Notes: a model not told the origin generated them from the letters alone. Positions 17,261 through 26,628 are shown, counted from the stretch's first letter. The stretch is 64,000 nt of DNA from Acidobacteriota bacterium (GCA_021818105.1 JAKAFB010000006.1:1-64000); one strand, 5' to 3'. Numbers and translations are program-made.

Positions 17261-19318
17261 ATGAGCACACGACAGACACAGCGGAAGAGCAAAGACAAAG
17301 GCGCGGGAAGCAAGGTGACGATGACGGTTCCCGCGGCAGATGGGCGCAGGCGCGTGGTGATAGAGGCGGTGACGCCGTGCGTGGATGACGGGCGTTTTCC
17401 GGCTAAGCGCACGGTAGGCGACCAGGTGCAGGTGGAAGCGGATATCTTCACCGATGGGCACGACTCCATTGCAGCATCCGTGCTGGCGCATCGCGAGGGC
17501 TCGGATGAATGGGTCGAGATTCGCATGCGGCAGCTGGTGAATGACAGGTGGACGGCGGCTTTCCGGGTGAGCGAACTGGGCGTGTATGGCTTCAAGGTGC
17601 AGGGATGGATTGACCACTTTGAAACGTGGCGCGCTGCTCTGCTGAAGCGCATCAAAGCGGAGAGCGATGCGGAAGTTGATTACCTGATTGGCGCAGATCT
17701 GATTGACGAGGCGGCAGGGCGCGCCATGGGTGCCGATGCCGTCTGGCTGCGCGAGCGCGCGCAGGTGCTGCGCTCGAACAAGGCGCCGAAGGAGTTGCGC
17801 ATCCATGCAACGGATCCGACATTGCACGAATTAGTAATGCGCTATCCGGACAAGCGCTTTGCTACGGAATCAGACAGGGAACTGAAGGTTGTTGTGGAAC
17901 CGGTGTGGGCGCGCTTCAGCAGCTGGTATGAGTTTTTTCCGCGTTCAACTGCAGAGGAACCGGGCCAGCACGGCACATTTGCAGATAGCGAGAAGCGGCT
18001 TGAGTACGTGGCAGAGATGGGCTTCAACGTGGTGTATCTACCGCCGATTCATCCTATCGGGCGCTCATTTCGCAAGGGGCGCAACAACAATCCTGAGAGC
18101 CAGCCTGGCGACCATGGAAGCCCGTGGGCGATTGGCGCGGCGGAGGGCGGACACAAGGCTATCCTGCCGGAACTGGGCACGCTGGAGGACTTCCGGCGCT
18201 TTGTGAAAAAGGCCGGCGATCTTGGGATGCAGGTGGCGATGGATATTGCGTTTCAGGCGGCGCCGGATCACCCGTATGTGCGGGAACACGAAAACTGGTT
18301 CCGCAAGCGGCCGGATGGAACGATACAGTATGCGGAGAATCCGCCCAAGAAGTACCAGGACATTTATCCCTTCGACTTTGAGAGCGAAGATTGGGCAGGG
18401 ATGTGGGAGGAACTGAAAAGTGTCTTCCTCTACTGGATTGAGCAGGGCGTGACGATTTTCCGCGTGGACAACCCGCATACGAAGGCGTTTCCCTTCTGGG
18501 AGTGGTGCATTGCAGGGATCAAGACCGATCATCCGGAGGTGATGTTCCTCTCAGAGGCGTTTACGCGGCCTAAGATTATGTACCGGCTGGCGAAGATAGG
18601 CTTCAGCCAGTCGTATACGTACTTCCCGTGGCGCAATGCGAAGTGGGAGCTTCAGACGTACCTTACTGAGCTGACGCAGACACCGGTGCGGGAGTTCTTC
18701 CGGCCGAACCAGTGGCCGAATACGCCGGACATTCTGACGGAGTTTCTGCAGATTGGCGGGCGAGCGGCGTTCTCGATTCGCCTGCTGCTGGCGGCCACGC
18801 TGGGCGCGAACTACGGAATCTATGGGCCTGCATTTGAGCTGATGGAGCACAGGCCGGTCCGGCATGGGAGCGAAGAGTATCTCGACTCTGAGAAGTATGA
18901 GATTCGCCACTGGAAGCTGGACAAGCCGGAGAGCCTGCGGCCGCTGATCGCGCGGGTGAATGCGATTCGCAGCAGTAACCCGGCGTTGCAGAGTGACTGG
19001 TCACTGAAGTTTCACCAGATTGAGAACGATCAGTTGATCTGCTACACGAAGGAGTCGGAGGACAGGTCGAATCTGCTGTTGGTGGTGGTGAATCTGGATC
19101 CGCATTACACGCAGTCGGGCTTTGTGACGCTGCCGCTGGACGATCTGAAGATACCGCACGACCGTGGGTATGAGGCAGAAGATTTGCTCAATGGCAATCG
19201 CTACATGTGGCACGGGCCGCGCAATTATGTGGAGTTGAATCCAGCGCAGCAGTCAGGGCACATCTTTAAGTTGCATCGGCATCTGAAGGTGGAGACGGAC
19301 TTCGAATACTTCCTGTGA
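17261..19318 (+). CDS. glgE: Alpha-1,4-glucan:maltose-1-phosphate maltosyltransferase
   Basis: A 685-residue GH13_3 enzyme that adds maltosyl units from maltose-1-phosphate to alpha-1,4-glucan. An N-terminal beta domain (RRRVVIEAVTPCVDDGRFPA, ~27-46) precedes the (beta/alpha)8 barrel. The catalytic nucleophile is Asp403 (FRVDNPHTKAFPFWEW) and the acid/base is Glu432 (FLSEAFTRPKIM). Their spacing of 29 equals that of the characterised Streptomyces enzyme. ATG at 17261 has AGGA upstream and gives the family size; GTG at 17237 is possible and would overlap glgM. It is closed by the terminator at 19358. The branching enzyme and AMP-supply genes are not in the window. Confidence 0.93.
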   Translation: MSTRQTQRKSKDKGAGSKVTMTVPAADGRRRVVIEAVTPCVDDGRFPAKRTVGDQVQVEADIFTDGHDSIAASVLAHREGSDEWVEIRMRQLVNDRWTAAFRVSELGVYGFKVQGWIDHFETWRAALLKRIKAESDAEVDYLIGADLIDEAAGRAMGADAVWLRERAQVLRSNKAPKELRIHATDPTLHELVMRYPDKRFATESDRELKVVVEPVWARFSSWYEFFPRSTAEEPGQHGTFADSEKRLEYVAEMGFNVVYLPPIHPIGRSFRKGRNNNPESQPGDHGSPWAIGAAEGGHKAILPELGTLEDFRRFVKKAGDLGMQVAMDIAFQAAPDHPYVREHENWFRKRPDGTIQYAENPPKKYQDIYPFDFESEDWAGMWEELKSVFLYWIEQGVTIFRVDNPHTKAFPFWEWCIAGIKTDHPEVMFLSEAFTRPKIMYRLAKIGFSQSYTYFPWRNAKWELQTYLTELTQTPVREFFRPNQWPNTPDILTEFLQIGGRAAFSIRLLLAATLGANYGIYGPAFELMEHRPVRHGSEEYLDSEKYEIRHWKLDKPESLRPLIARVNAIRSSNPALQSDWSLKFHQIENDQLICYTKESEDRSNLLLVVVNLDPHYTQSGFVTLPLDDLKIPHDRGYEAEDLLNGNRYMWHGPRNYVELNPAQQSGHIFKLHRHLKVETDFEYFL

Positions 19319-19357
19319 TGCGCAATCGCAAGGCCGGACATGAGCAGGGCAGAGTAA

Positions 19358-19401
19358 AGGGCCAGCCTTCAAGTGGGCTGAGGGCTGGCCCTGCGTTTTT
19401 T
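19358..19401 (+). terminator. Terminator after glgE
   Basis: A perfect 10-bp stem (agggccagcc 19358-19367, ggctggccct 19383-19392) with a 15-base loop is followed by GCGTTTTTTG. It lies between the convergent glgE and mrp genes and may serve both. Confidence 0.85.
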
Positions 19402-19423
19402 GCGATGCAACAGGTAGGCTGAC

Positions 19424-20254
19424 CTAGCTGATTTCGAGCACGTCAGAGGCCGCCGCTGCCGCGGCTTCGGCGCGTTCCATCAGCTTTTGCGCCACGGCAT
19501 AGAACTCGGCCGCTTGCGGGCTTTTGGGACCGGCCAGCGTCACCGGCAGGCCGCGGTCGCCGCCCTCGCGAATGGCGGGAATGAGCTCGATGGAGCCGAG
19601 GAAGGGAATGTTGAACTGCTGCGCGGTGCGCTCGGCTCCGCCCTTGGAAAAGATGTCAATCTGCTGGTGGCAGTGCGGGCAGGTGAAGTGGCTCATGTTC
19701 TCGACGATGCCGAGAACCTCCACATTGACCTGCGCGAACATCTCGAGGGCCTTGCGCGCGTCCTGCAGGCTGACGTCGCTGGGCGTGGAGACGACGACGG
19801 CGCCGGTGAGAGGAACAGTCTGCACGAGTGAGATGACAACGTCGCCGGTGCCGGGCGGCAGATCGACGATGAGGTAGTCGAGCTGGCCCCAATCCACCTG
19901 CTGCAGGAACTGGCGAATGATTTGGTGGAGCATGGGTCCGCGCATGACCAGCGGCTTGTCACCGGGCGAGATGTAGCCGATGGAGATGGTCTTGATGCCG
20001 TGGGTGTCGTTGGGCTGGATCTGGTTCTCCGCGCTGATGCGGGGCTGCTGCGTTGAGCCCATCATGAGCGGCACGTTGGGGCCGTAGATGTCTGCGTCTA
20101 TGAGGCCAACGCGCTGGCCGAGTCGCGAAAGTGCGATGGCGAGGTTGACGGCGACGGTGGTTTTGCCGACTCCGCCTTTGCCGGAGCCTACAGCGATGAT
20201 TTTGGAAACGCCCGGCAGCGCTACGGGGGCGGGCATGGCAGGTGAATGACCCAT
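19424..20254 (-). CDS. Mrp/NBP35-family Fe-S carrier ATPase
   Basis: A 276-residue deviant-Walker ATPase of the Mrp/ApbC/NBP35 family, thought to carry and deliver iron-sulfur clusters in the cytosol. The P-loop GSGKGGVGKTT occupies residues ~23-33, the Walker B-like LIDADIYGPN follows, then VDLPPGTGD. Near residue 175 the paired cysteines (FTCPHCHQ) that bind the bridging cluster are present. The N-terminal MIP18 (DUF59) domain common in other Mrp proteins is absent, leaving a short 15-residue leader. It is transcribed in the same direction as the thioesterase gene upstream, with a 54-bp gap, but the two need not be functionally related. Confidence 0.92.
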   Translation of the reverse strand: MGHSPAMPAPVALPGVSKIIAVGSGKGGVGKTTVAVNLAIALSRLGQRVGLIDADIYGPNVPLMMGSTQQPRISAENQIQPNDTHGIKTISIGYISPGDKPLVMRGPMLHQIIRQFLQQVDWGQLDYLIVDLPPGTGDVVISLVQTVPLTGAVVVSTPSDVSLQDARKALEMFAQVNVEVLGIVENMSHFTCPHCHQQIDIFSKGGAERTAQQFNIPFLGSIELIPAIREGGDRGLPVTLAGPKSPQAAEFYAVAQKLMERAEAAAAAASDVLEIS

Positions 20255-20308
20255 TGTGTCTGCTTACTCCTTTTGCATCCTTCTCGTTCTGAATCCTGTA
20301 TTGCCCGC

Positions 20309-20851
20309 CTATGGTGCGGCCGGCGCGGCCTTCTGGCTGGCGTGCTGGTGGCGCTCCTGTTTGCGGCGAGCGGCCTCAGCCTCGCGATGTTCGCGGCGGA
20401 GGAGCGCATCGTTGAAGCGGCGAATTTCGTCGGGCGTCTCGGGCACGAGAGCGGGAACCTTAAGGCGATTGCCCTGCTTGTCAACGGCGACAAAGACCAG
20501 GTAAGCACTGGCGACGTGGAGCAAGACGCCAGTGAGCGGGTGCTCCACCCAGACCTTGACGCCGACTTCAAGCGACGTGTTGAAGGCGCGGTTAACGCTG
20601 GACTTGAGGATGAGCAGATCGCCTACGTGTACCGGCTGGATAAAGTCGATGTGATCCATGGCGGCGGTGACGACGTGGGTGCGCGTGTGGCGATAGGCTG
20701 CAATAGCACCAGTGAGGTCAATGAAGTGCATGAGGCGGCCGCCGAGCAGGTTGCCGAGGGTGTTGGCGTCATTGGGGAGAATGACTTCAGTCATTTCTGA
20801 CTGCGTGCTGGCGACGGTGCGTGCAACCGGGTTGGTCTCAGTGGAACTCAT
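20309..20851 (-). CDS. Acyl-CoA thioesterase, hot-dog fold (YciA-like)
   Basis: A 180-residue cytosolic thioesterase of the YciA/acyl-CoA hydrolase family, cutting acyl-CoA to free acid and CoA. The core is EVILPNDANTLGNLLGGRLM (~20-40) with the catalytic Asp of the NDANTLG motif, then AAMDHIDFIQPVHVGDLL and VASAYLVFVAVD. The last ~35 residues (RREHREAEAARRKQERHQ) are a charged helical tail, longer than in Proteobacterial YciA. The ATG start at 20851 fits the family. The next gene is divergent (TPR protein). Confidence 0.88.
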   Translation of the reverse strand: MSSTETNPVARTVASTQSEMTEVILPNDANTLGNLLGGRLMHFIDLTGAIAAYRHTRTHVVTAAMDHIDFIQPVHVGDLLILKSSVNRAFNTSLEVGVKVWVEHPLTGVLLHVASAYLVFVAVDKQGNRLKVPALVPETPDEIRRFNDALLRREHREAEAARRKQERHQHASQKAAPAAP

Positions 20852-21007
20852 GTGGGGCTGCTCCAGTCATCGTGGTGCATTTGCTGTGCGTGGGTCCCCG
20901 CTAGAATGGGAATGGAGGACGCGCGAAAAGAAGCACAGTTCCAGTTTCGGCAATCACCGCCGATTTCGCAAATGCTTCCTGAAGAGATTCCGCACAGAGT
21001 GAGACAG

Positions 21008-21319
21008 ATGGACAAAATTGCAGGACTGAGAGAGATTCTGGCGCTGGACCCGGAGAACAGCTTTGCACGCTATGGAGTTGCGATGGAGCTGGTGGGGCGC
21101 GGTGAGACGGCGGAGGCGATGCAGGAGTTTGACGCGCTGCTGGCGAATGACCCGGATTACACGGCGGCATATTTCATGGCTGCGCAGACGCTGGCGAAGA
21201 CAGGGCAAACCCAGGAGGCCATTCAGCGACTGAAGGAGGGTATCGAGTGTGCCCGGCGCACTGGCAACCAGCATGCGCTCAGTGAGATGCAGCAGATGCT
21301 GGATGAATTGGACCGGTAG
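21008..21319 (+). CDS. Small TPR-repeat protein
   Basis: A 103-residue protein made of tetratricopeptide repeats (ILALDPENSFARYGVAMELV, LANDPDYTAAYFMAAQTLAK, AIQRLKEGIECARRTGNQHA). It has three repeats with the expected Gly/Ala/Tyr/Pro pattern and no membrane segment. TPR proteins usually act as scaffolds for protein contacts. The ATG at 21008 was chosen because the repeats begin immediately after it; upstream residues lack structure. It stands just before the GT2 gene on the same strand (108-bp gap). Partner unknown. Confidence 0.8.
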   Translation: MDKIAGLREILALDPENSFARYGVAMELVGRGETAEAMQEFDALLANDPDYTAAYFMAAQTLAKTGQTQEAIQRLKEGIECARRTGNQHALSEMQQMLDELDR

Positions 21320-21427
21320 CTGGTCAGTGCTGCCTGCATCCTTTTGTTTCGCAACTCGCGTAACCGGCTGCATTCCAGCAGAATGTTTTGCTTCGGATGC
21401 AGCTTAAGCGCATCTATACTGATTGAT

Positions 21428-22429
21428 ATGCCAAAGTATTCGATCGTTGTTCCGTTTCACAACGAAGAGGAAAACGTAACGGTTCTCTACGCGCGCCTGA
21501 AGCAGGTGATGGAGCAGGTGGGCGACTCATTCGAGCTGGTACTGGTGGACGATGGCTCCAGTGACCGCACGTTCAAGCTGCTGGAGGAGATAGCCGCGGT
21601 GGACAGCCGCGTGCTGGTGGTGAAGCTGCGCCGCAACTTTGGGCAGACATCGGCGCTCGCGGCAGGGTTTGACCATACTTCAGGCGACTTTATTTTTGCG
21701 ATGGATGGCGACCTGCAGCACGATCCGAATGAGATTCCAAATTTCATTGAGAAGCTCGAAGAGGGGTATGACGTCGTTTCGGGCTGGCGCAAGGAGCGCA
21801 TTGATAACTTCGTGATGCGGCGCATCCCTTCGCGCTGTGCGAACTGGCTGATGGCGAAGCTTTCGGGTGTGGACATTCACGACTTTGGCACGACGTTCAA
21901 GGGCTATCGGCGCGAGGTGATCACGAACATTCCGTTGTATGGCGAGATGCATCGCTTCATCCCGGCGCTGGCGAGCTGGTATGGTGCGTCCATCTGCGAG
22001 ATTCCCATCAAGAACGTTCACCGCGAGCGGGGCAAGAGCCACTACGGTATTGGTCGCACCTTCCGCGTGTTCTTTGATCTGCTGACAATTCGGTTTTTGC
22101 TGAAGTACATGAGCAGGCCGCTGCACTTCTTCGGGAGTTTTGGCGCGCTGAGCATTCTGCTGGGCACATTTTTTTCAGCAATGCTGCTGGGCATGAAGAT
22201 CATGCATCCGGCGCAGAACGTGATGGACCAGCATGGGCCCATGTTTGTGATTGCAGGCGTGCTGATAGTGGCTGGCATCCAACTGCTGGCGATTGGACTG
22301 CTGGGCGAGCTGCAGGTGCGGCACTACCACACGAGCCAGCACCGCGCGCCGTATGCGATTGAGCGCATGCTGCGGTTGCGCGCTCCGGATGAGCCGAGCA
22401 TTCTTTCAGACGGACGCGACGGCTACTGA
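21428..22429 (+). CDS. GT2 glycosyltransferase, polyprenol-phosphate type
   Basis: A 333-residue membrane glycosyltransferase of the DPM1/GtrB/ArnC type. The GT-A domain covers residues 1-230 with the donor motifs VPFHNEEENV, VDDGSSDRT and FAMDGDLQHDP. Two C-terminal hydrophobic helices (~235-255, ~270-295) place the enzyme at the membrane. Such enzymes transfer a sugar from a nucleotide donor to undecaprenyl phosphate for export or protein and lipid modification. The ATG at 21428 fits the family start. The downstream hairpin at 22455 may end the transcript. Confidence 0.88.
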   Translation: MPKYSIVVPFHNEEENVTVLYARLKQVMEQVGDSFELVLVDDGSSDRTFKLLEEIAAVDSRVLVVKLRRNFGQTSALAAGFDHTSGDFIFAMDGDLQHDPNEIPNFIEKLEEGYDVVSGWRKERIDNFVMRRIPSRCANWLMAKLSGVDIHDFGTTFKGYRREVITNIPLYGEMHRFIPALASWYGASICEIPIKNVHRERGKSHYGIGRTFRVFFDLLTIRFLLKYMSRPLHFFGSFGALSILLGTFFSAMLLGMKIMHPAQNVMDQHGPMFVIAGVLIVAGIQLLAIGLLGELQVRHYHTSQHRAPYAIERMLRLRAPDEPSILSDGRDGY

Positions 22430-22454
22430 GCCCAGCGAGACATGAAAAAGAGAT

Positions 22455-22487
22455 AAGCCCCGCCGGGTGGATGCCCGCGCGGGGCTT
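22455..22487 (+). terminator. Possible terminator after the GT2 gene
   Basis: aagccccgc (22455-22463) and gcggggctt (22479-22487) form a 9-bp GC-rich stem that can extend by CGGG/CCCG inside. The U-tract afterwards is weak (GGTGCTTTCTG), so function is uncertain. Confidence 0.5.
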
Positions 22488-22568
22488 GGTGCTTTCTGTG
22501 GGAGTGCGGAGCGCCCAGCGAGGCGGGCCCTTGCAGCGCACAGCCTTCTAGGTGCATTCTTGGCTGTT

Positions 22569-23537
22569 ATGAAGGCTATACAGATTCAAGCCACGGGCGG
22601 AGCAGAGGTGCTGCAACTGGTCGAGCTGCCGATTCCCGAGCCAGGACCAGGTCAGGTACTCATCCGAGTGGAAACGGTGGGAGTGAACTTTATTGAGATT
22701 TACTTCCGCAAGGGCATTTACAAGGCGACGATGCCGCTGGTGCCGGGCAGCGAGGCCGCGGGCACAGTGGAGGAACTGGGCCCGGGCGTGACGGGATTCA
22801 AGCCGGGAGATGCAGTGGCCTCAGTCAGCGTGCTAGGAAGCTATGCGGAGTATGCGCTGGTGCCCGCTGCGCAACTGGTGAAGGTGCCGGAAGGGCTGAG
22901 CCCGGAGAAGGCTGCCGCGGCAATGCTGCAGGGGATGACTGCGCACTACCTGGCGTATTCGACATATCCGCTGAAGGCCGGGGACACCGCACTGGTGCAT
23001 GCGGGTGCGGGCGGCGTGGGATTGCTGCTTACACAGATTGCGGCGAAGATTGGTGCGCGGGTGATCACGACGGTTTCGACAAAGGAGAAGGCGGAGCTGT
23101 CGCGCGAGGCCGGCGCGGCAGAAGTGATTCTGTATACAGAGAAGGATTTTGAAGCGGAAGTGAAGCGAATCACCGGGGGCAAAGGCGTGGACGTGGTGTA
23201 TGACTCGGTGGGCAGGACAACGTTTGACAAGAGCCTGAATTGCCTGCGTCCGCGCGGGCTGTTGGCTCTGTTTGGCGCGTCGAGCGGGCCAGTGCCGCCG
23301 TTTGACCTGATCCAGCTGAGCAGCAAGGGATCGCTGTATATTACGCGGCCCACGCTGTGGCACTATGTGGCCACACGCGCAGAGCTGGAGAAACGCGCGG
23401 GCGACGTGCTGGGCTGGGCCGCGAACGGTGAGCTGAAGCTGCGCACGGAATTCATCTATCCGTTGGCCGATGCGGCGCAGGCGCAGACCGACATGGAGAA
23501 CCGGCGGACGACGGGCAAGATTCTGCTGGAGCCGTGA
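22569..23537 (+). CDS. Quinone oxidoreductase, zinc-independent MDR family
   Basis: A 322-residue NADPH-dependent oxidoreductase of the medium-chain dehydrogenase/reductase family (quinone oxidoreductase/QorA type). Features are MKAIQIQATGGAEVLQLVEL at the N-terminus, GSEAAGTVEELGPGV, and the NADPH Rossmann fold with ALVHAGAGGVGLLLTQ near residue 145. Zinc-ligand Cys/His sites of alcohol dehydrogenases are missing. It likely reduces quinones or enones. ATG at 22569 gives the family N-terminus. The sirtuin gene follows after 61 bp on the same strand. Confidence 0.93.
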   Translation: MKAIQIQATGGAEVLQLVELPIPEPGPGQVLIRVETVGVNFIEIYFRKGIYKATMPLVPGSEAAGTVEELGPGVTGFKPGDAVASVSVLGSYAEYALVPAAQLVKVPEGLSPEKAAAAMLQGMTAHYLAYSTYPLKAGDTALVHAGAGGVGLLLTQIAAKIGARVITTVSTKEKAELSREAGAAEVILYTEKDFEAEVKRITGGKGVDVVYDSVGRTTFDKSLNCLRPRGLLALFGASSGPVPPFDLIQLSSKGSLYITRPTLWHYVATRAELEKRAGDVLGWAANGELKLRTEFIYPLADAAQAQTDMENRRTTGKILLEP

Positions 23538-23598
23538 AGGTCGAGCGACGATTTTGGTTTCCCGCAATAAGGGATAGAACAAAGGGAGTAAGGGGAAT

Positions 23599-24318
23599 GT
23601 GTTGGAGACGATAGCCATCGGCTCAAAGGACCGGGTGTTTGTGCTGACGGGCGCGGGCATCAGCGCGGAGAGCGGGCTGCCGACGTTTCGCGCAGAGGAC
23701 GGGCTGTGGGCCGGATACAACGTAGAAGATGTGTGCACGCCGGAGGCCTGGCAGCGCAATCCGGCAGGGGTGTGGGCGTTCTATTCCGCGCGGCGCGAGG
23801 CGGGCTTCAAGGCGGAGCCGAATACGGGGCATGTGGCTCTGGCGGAGTTGGAGCAGCGGTTGGGCGATCGTTTCTTCTTGTGCACACAGAACGTGGATGA
23901 CCTGCACGAGCGAGCGGGATCGGTGCGTCTGGTGCATATGCATGGGGAACTGGCGAAGTCGCGCTGCGAAAGGCAGTGCGGACGGCCGCCGGTGGAGGAT
24001 CGGCACCTGTATAGCAGCCTGGAAGAGGTGGGCCGGTGTGCCTGCGGAGGAAGACTGCGGCCGCACATTGTGTTTTTTGGTGAGATACCGCTGGAGTTGG
24101 GACGCATTGAGCGCGAGATTGCAAAGGCCACGCTGATGCTGGTGATCGGCACTTCAGGATCGGTGTACCCGGCGGCGAGCTTTGTGCGCTGGGCGCGGCA
24201 GGGCGGCGCGCGCACGGTGTACGTGGGGCTGGAGGAGCCGCTGAACGCGACGGCATTTACACAGATTGTGACGGGCAAGGCCGGAGAGACACTCCCCGGC
24301 CTGTTTCAGGTGGAATAA
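23599..24318 (+). CDS. cobB: NAD-dependent protein deacylase (sirtuin, class III/SIRT5-like)
   Basis: A 239-residue Sir2 enzyme that removes acyl groups from lysines using NAD+. Motifs in order: GAGISAESGLPTFR (~20-31), TQNVDDLHERAG with the NAD site (~96-107), and the catalytic His115 (HMHGEL). Zinc cysteines are C123, C127, C147 and C149. Tyr62 and Arg65 (FYSARREAG) are the pair that marks class III (SIRT5/CobB) sirtuins, which prefer succinyl or malonyl lysine. The start is GTG at 23599. It is intact and ends 6 bp before the end of the convergent TonB receptor gene. Confidence 0.93.
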   Translation: MLETIAIGSKDRVFVLTGAGISAESGLPTFRAEDGLWAGYNVEDVCTPEAWQRNPAGVWAFYSARREAGFKAEPNTGHVALAELEQRLGDRFFLCTQNVDDLHERAGSVRLVHMHGELAKSRCERQCGRPPVEDRHLYSSLEEVGRCACGGRLRPHIVFFGEIPLELGRIEREIAKATLMLVIGTSGSVYPAASFVRWARQGGARTVYVGLEEPLNATAFTQIVTGKAGETLPGLFQVE

Positions 24319-24324
24319 AGCAAG

Positions 24325-26628
24325 CTAAAAGCGGAAGCGATAGCGAAGCTGTGCCTGGAACATGCGCGGATCGTTGTAGTGGAAGCCGCCTACGGTAATC
24401 GAGTTATCCAGCAAGACACGGTGGTTGGTGACGTTGAGAACTCCGCCGGAGAGCTTCCAATTTTCGCCGAGGCTGCGGCCGGCTGATACATCAAATGTGG
24501 TGTGAACGGGCAGGTAGGGCCCATTGTAGGGGCCAACGCCAGCGCCCTCCAGCCCATTTGTAAATCCTGAGCCGTAGTAGACGTTTGTGGCGAACCATGT
24601 GCGCAGAGGCAGGTGCGTGGTGAAGCCTGCGTTGAGGGTGTGGCGCTGGTCGTGGTCTACGGGCACGTAGTCAGGGCCAAGGCTGCAAGCGGGATCCGCG
24701 AGATTGCTGCAAGCGAAGCCGCCAATCACGTCACCGCGTTGCTCAGCTATCTGGTTGGAGTATGCGAGGTGGAACTGGCCGAGGCGTGCCAGTTCCGGCG
24801 ATCGGATGGTCAGCTCCCATGCGCGGATGAGCGCGCCATCGACGGCGATGGGGAAGTAGATGTTGGACTCGCCGACGTTGGCGTGGTCAAGGAAGTTGTT
24901 GACGCGGGTCTTGAAGTTGTCCACGCCGATTGCCCAGCCTTTCCAAGGAATCTGCACACCGAACTGATGTTCTTCATCGCGCTCGGAGGGCAGGGGAACG
25001 AAGGCGTTCTGGCCGGGCTGACTGGAGACGTAGTTGAGGAAAGCACTGGAGACCGTCTGCACGGGAGCGGGCTGGAAGAAGTGGCCGTAGAAGCCGCGGA
25101 AGACCCAATGGAGGCGGGGCAACTCCAGCGTTGCGCCGATGCGCGGATAGGCTGCGTTCTCGGTGTATCCGCCGTGATAGTTGGAGATGCGCATGCCGCC
25201 GAGTAGGGTGAAGTAGCGATTGACGCGCAGATGATCAGAAAAGTGGAATTCAAGCAGGCCGGCATTGGCGCCGGCTGTGGTGTTGGGAATGCTTTTTGCG
25301 GCGTAGCTTTGATCGTTGATGATGAGGCCGAATAGATCGCTTTCTCTTTGATAGAAGGAGTAGACGCCGGCGGAAAAGCTGTTGGGACCGATGTCTGCGC
25401 GTACATCAGCCTGCGTGCCGAAATAGTTCGAAGTCTGGTGCCATGTGGTGGCGACGGGGATATCGGAGGCAGGGGAGTCGTAGCTGGCCTGGTTGAAGTG
25501 ATAGAAGGGCGCAACCTCAAACAGCACCTTCTCTGAGAGGGTGTGCACCCAATTCGCGATGAGGAAAGAGTCGCGTTCGGTCTGGTCATCACGCAGGCCG
25601 GAGGAGTTGTAGTAGTCCGAGGCCTGCTCCCAGTCATTGGGGTTAGGGTCGTAGGGAATCTGGAAAAAGTCCTGGCGATATTGCGCGTCGAAGCGAAGTT
25701 GATCCTTCTCTGTCTGGTTACGGAGCAGAGAAATGAAGGCGCTTTGCGAGTTGGTGGCGTCGTGATGGATGGCAGGAATGGGTGTGGCGAGGCCGTAGTT
25801 GGCACGTGATCCTGTGACGCTGGCGTACCAGGCGTTCCTGGCGGAGTGGTCGCCGAAGGAGAGCTGCGACTCGGCGGTGTAGAGGTTGCCCAGCATGAGC
25901 AGCAGATCGGCGTCGCGGTTGCGCTCGAAGCCATTGCGAGGGAGGACGTTGAAGGCGCCGTAGGTGCGGTCACCAATGTCTGCGGAATAACTTCCGCGCT
26001 GCACTTCGATCTGGTCGATGTCCTTGGGATCAATCTGCGGACCGATGTTGGCTCCAATTTTGGTATTGGGAATGGCGATGCCGTCGATGAGCCAGGTGGT
26101 TTGATGTCCACCGCGTATGTGCAGCTGGTCATGGGTCATGTATGCGCCGGGGACGTAGTCGGTAATCATCTCCATGCCGATGGTGCGGCTGGCGCCGGGG
26201 GTCTGGTCAATCTGCTGGCGCGTGATGAGCGTGGTGGGCGTGACAGTGTCAGTGGCGATGGCGGTGTCTGCGGTGCCTTGTACGACGACGGACTGCTGGG
26301 CCGTATCCAGCGCGAGGGGGATGTGCAGAACGGGATTGGTGCCTGAGGCAATGGTGAGCGGCTGGGTGACAGAGGCAAAGCCGGGCGCTGCAACACTGAG
26401 GCGATAAACGCCGATAGGTGCCGGGGGCAGTTCGAACTCGCCTTCCGCGTCAGTGACGGCGTGGAGGACGAAGGCGGAGTCGGCGGCCTGAAGCGTAATT
26501 TGCGCGCCGGCGATGGGACGATGGTCGGGGTCGTGCACGACGCCGCGGAGCGTAGCAAAGACCGTTGCCCAGGCTGGGAAGGACATGACCACCAGCAGGG
26601 CGAGAATCCATGAATATGAGGAACGCAT
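24325..26628 (-). CDS. TonB-dependent receptor with N-terminal carboxypeptidase-like domain
   Basis: A 767-residue outer-membrane transporter. A signal peptide (MRSSYSWILALLVVMSFPAW) is followed by a CarboxypepD-regulatory-like Ig fold (~26-100), a plug domain (~125-235; GMEMITDYVPGAYM, LHIRGGHQTTWLID, EVQRGSYSADIGDR) and a ~500-residue beta-barrel ending in Phe (FQAQLRYRFRF). The final Phe is typical of barrel proteins inserted by BAM. The class imports chelated metals, cobalamin or carbohydrates; the substrate is not evident. The small Cys/His-rich exported gene upstream suggests a metal, such as copper; this is inferred from position only. Confidence 0.88.
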   Translation of the reverse strand: MRSSYSWILALLVVMSFPAWATVFATLRGVVHDPDHRPIAGAQITLQAADSAFVLHAVTDAEGEFELPPAPIGVYRLSVAAPGFASVTQPLTIASGTNPVLHIPLALDTAQQSVVVQGTADTAIATDTVTPTTLITRQQIDQTPGASRTIGMEMITDYVPGAYMTHDQLHIRGGHQTTWLIDGIAIPNTKIGANIGPQIDPKDIDQIEVQRGSYSADIGDRTYGAFNVLPRNGFERNRDADLLLMLGNLYTAESQLSFGDHSARNAWYASVTGSRANYGLATPIPAIHHDATNSQSAFISLLRNQTEKDQLRFDAQYRQDFFQIPYDPNPNDWEQASDYYNSSGLRDDQTERDSFLIANWVHTLSEKVLFEVAPFYHFNQASYDSPASDIPVATTWHQTSNYFGTQADVRADIGPNSFSAGVYSFYQRESDLFGLIINDQSYAAKSIPNTTAGANAGLLEFHFSDHLRVNRYFTLLGGMRISNYHGGYTENAAYPRIGATLELPRLHWVFRGFYGHFFQPAPVQTVSSAFLNYVSSQPGQNAFVPLPSERDEEHQFGVQIPWKGWAIGVDNFKTRVNNFLDHANVGESNIYFPIAVDGALIRAWELTIRSPELARLGQFHLAYSNQIAEQRGDVIGGFACSNLADPACSLGPDYVPVDHDQRHTLNAGFTTHLPLRTWFATNVYYGSGFTNGLEGAGVGPYNGPYLPVHTTFDVSAGRSLGENWKLSGGVLNVTNHRVLLDNSITVGGFHYNDPRMFQAQLRYRFRF

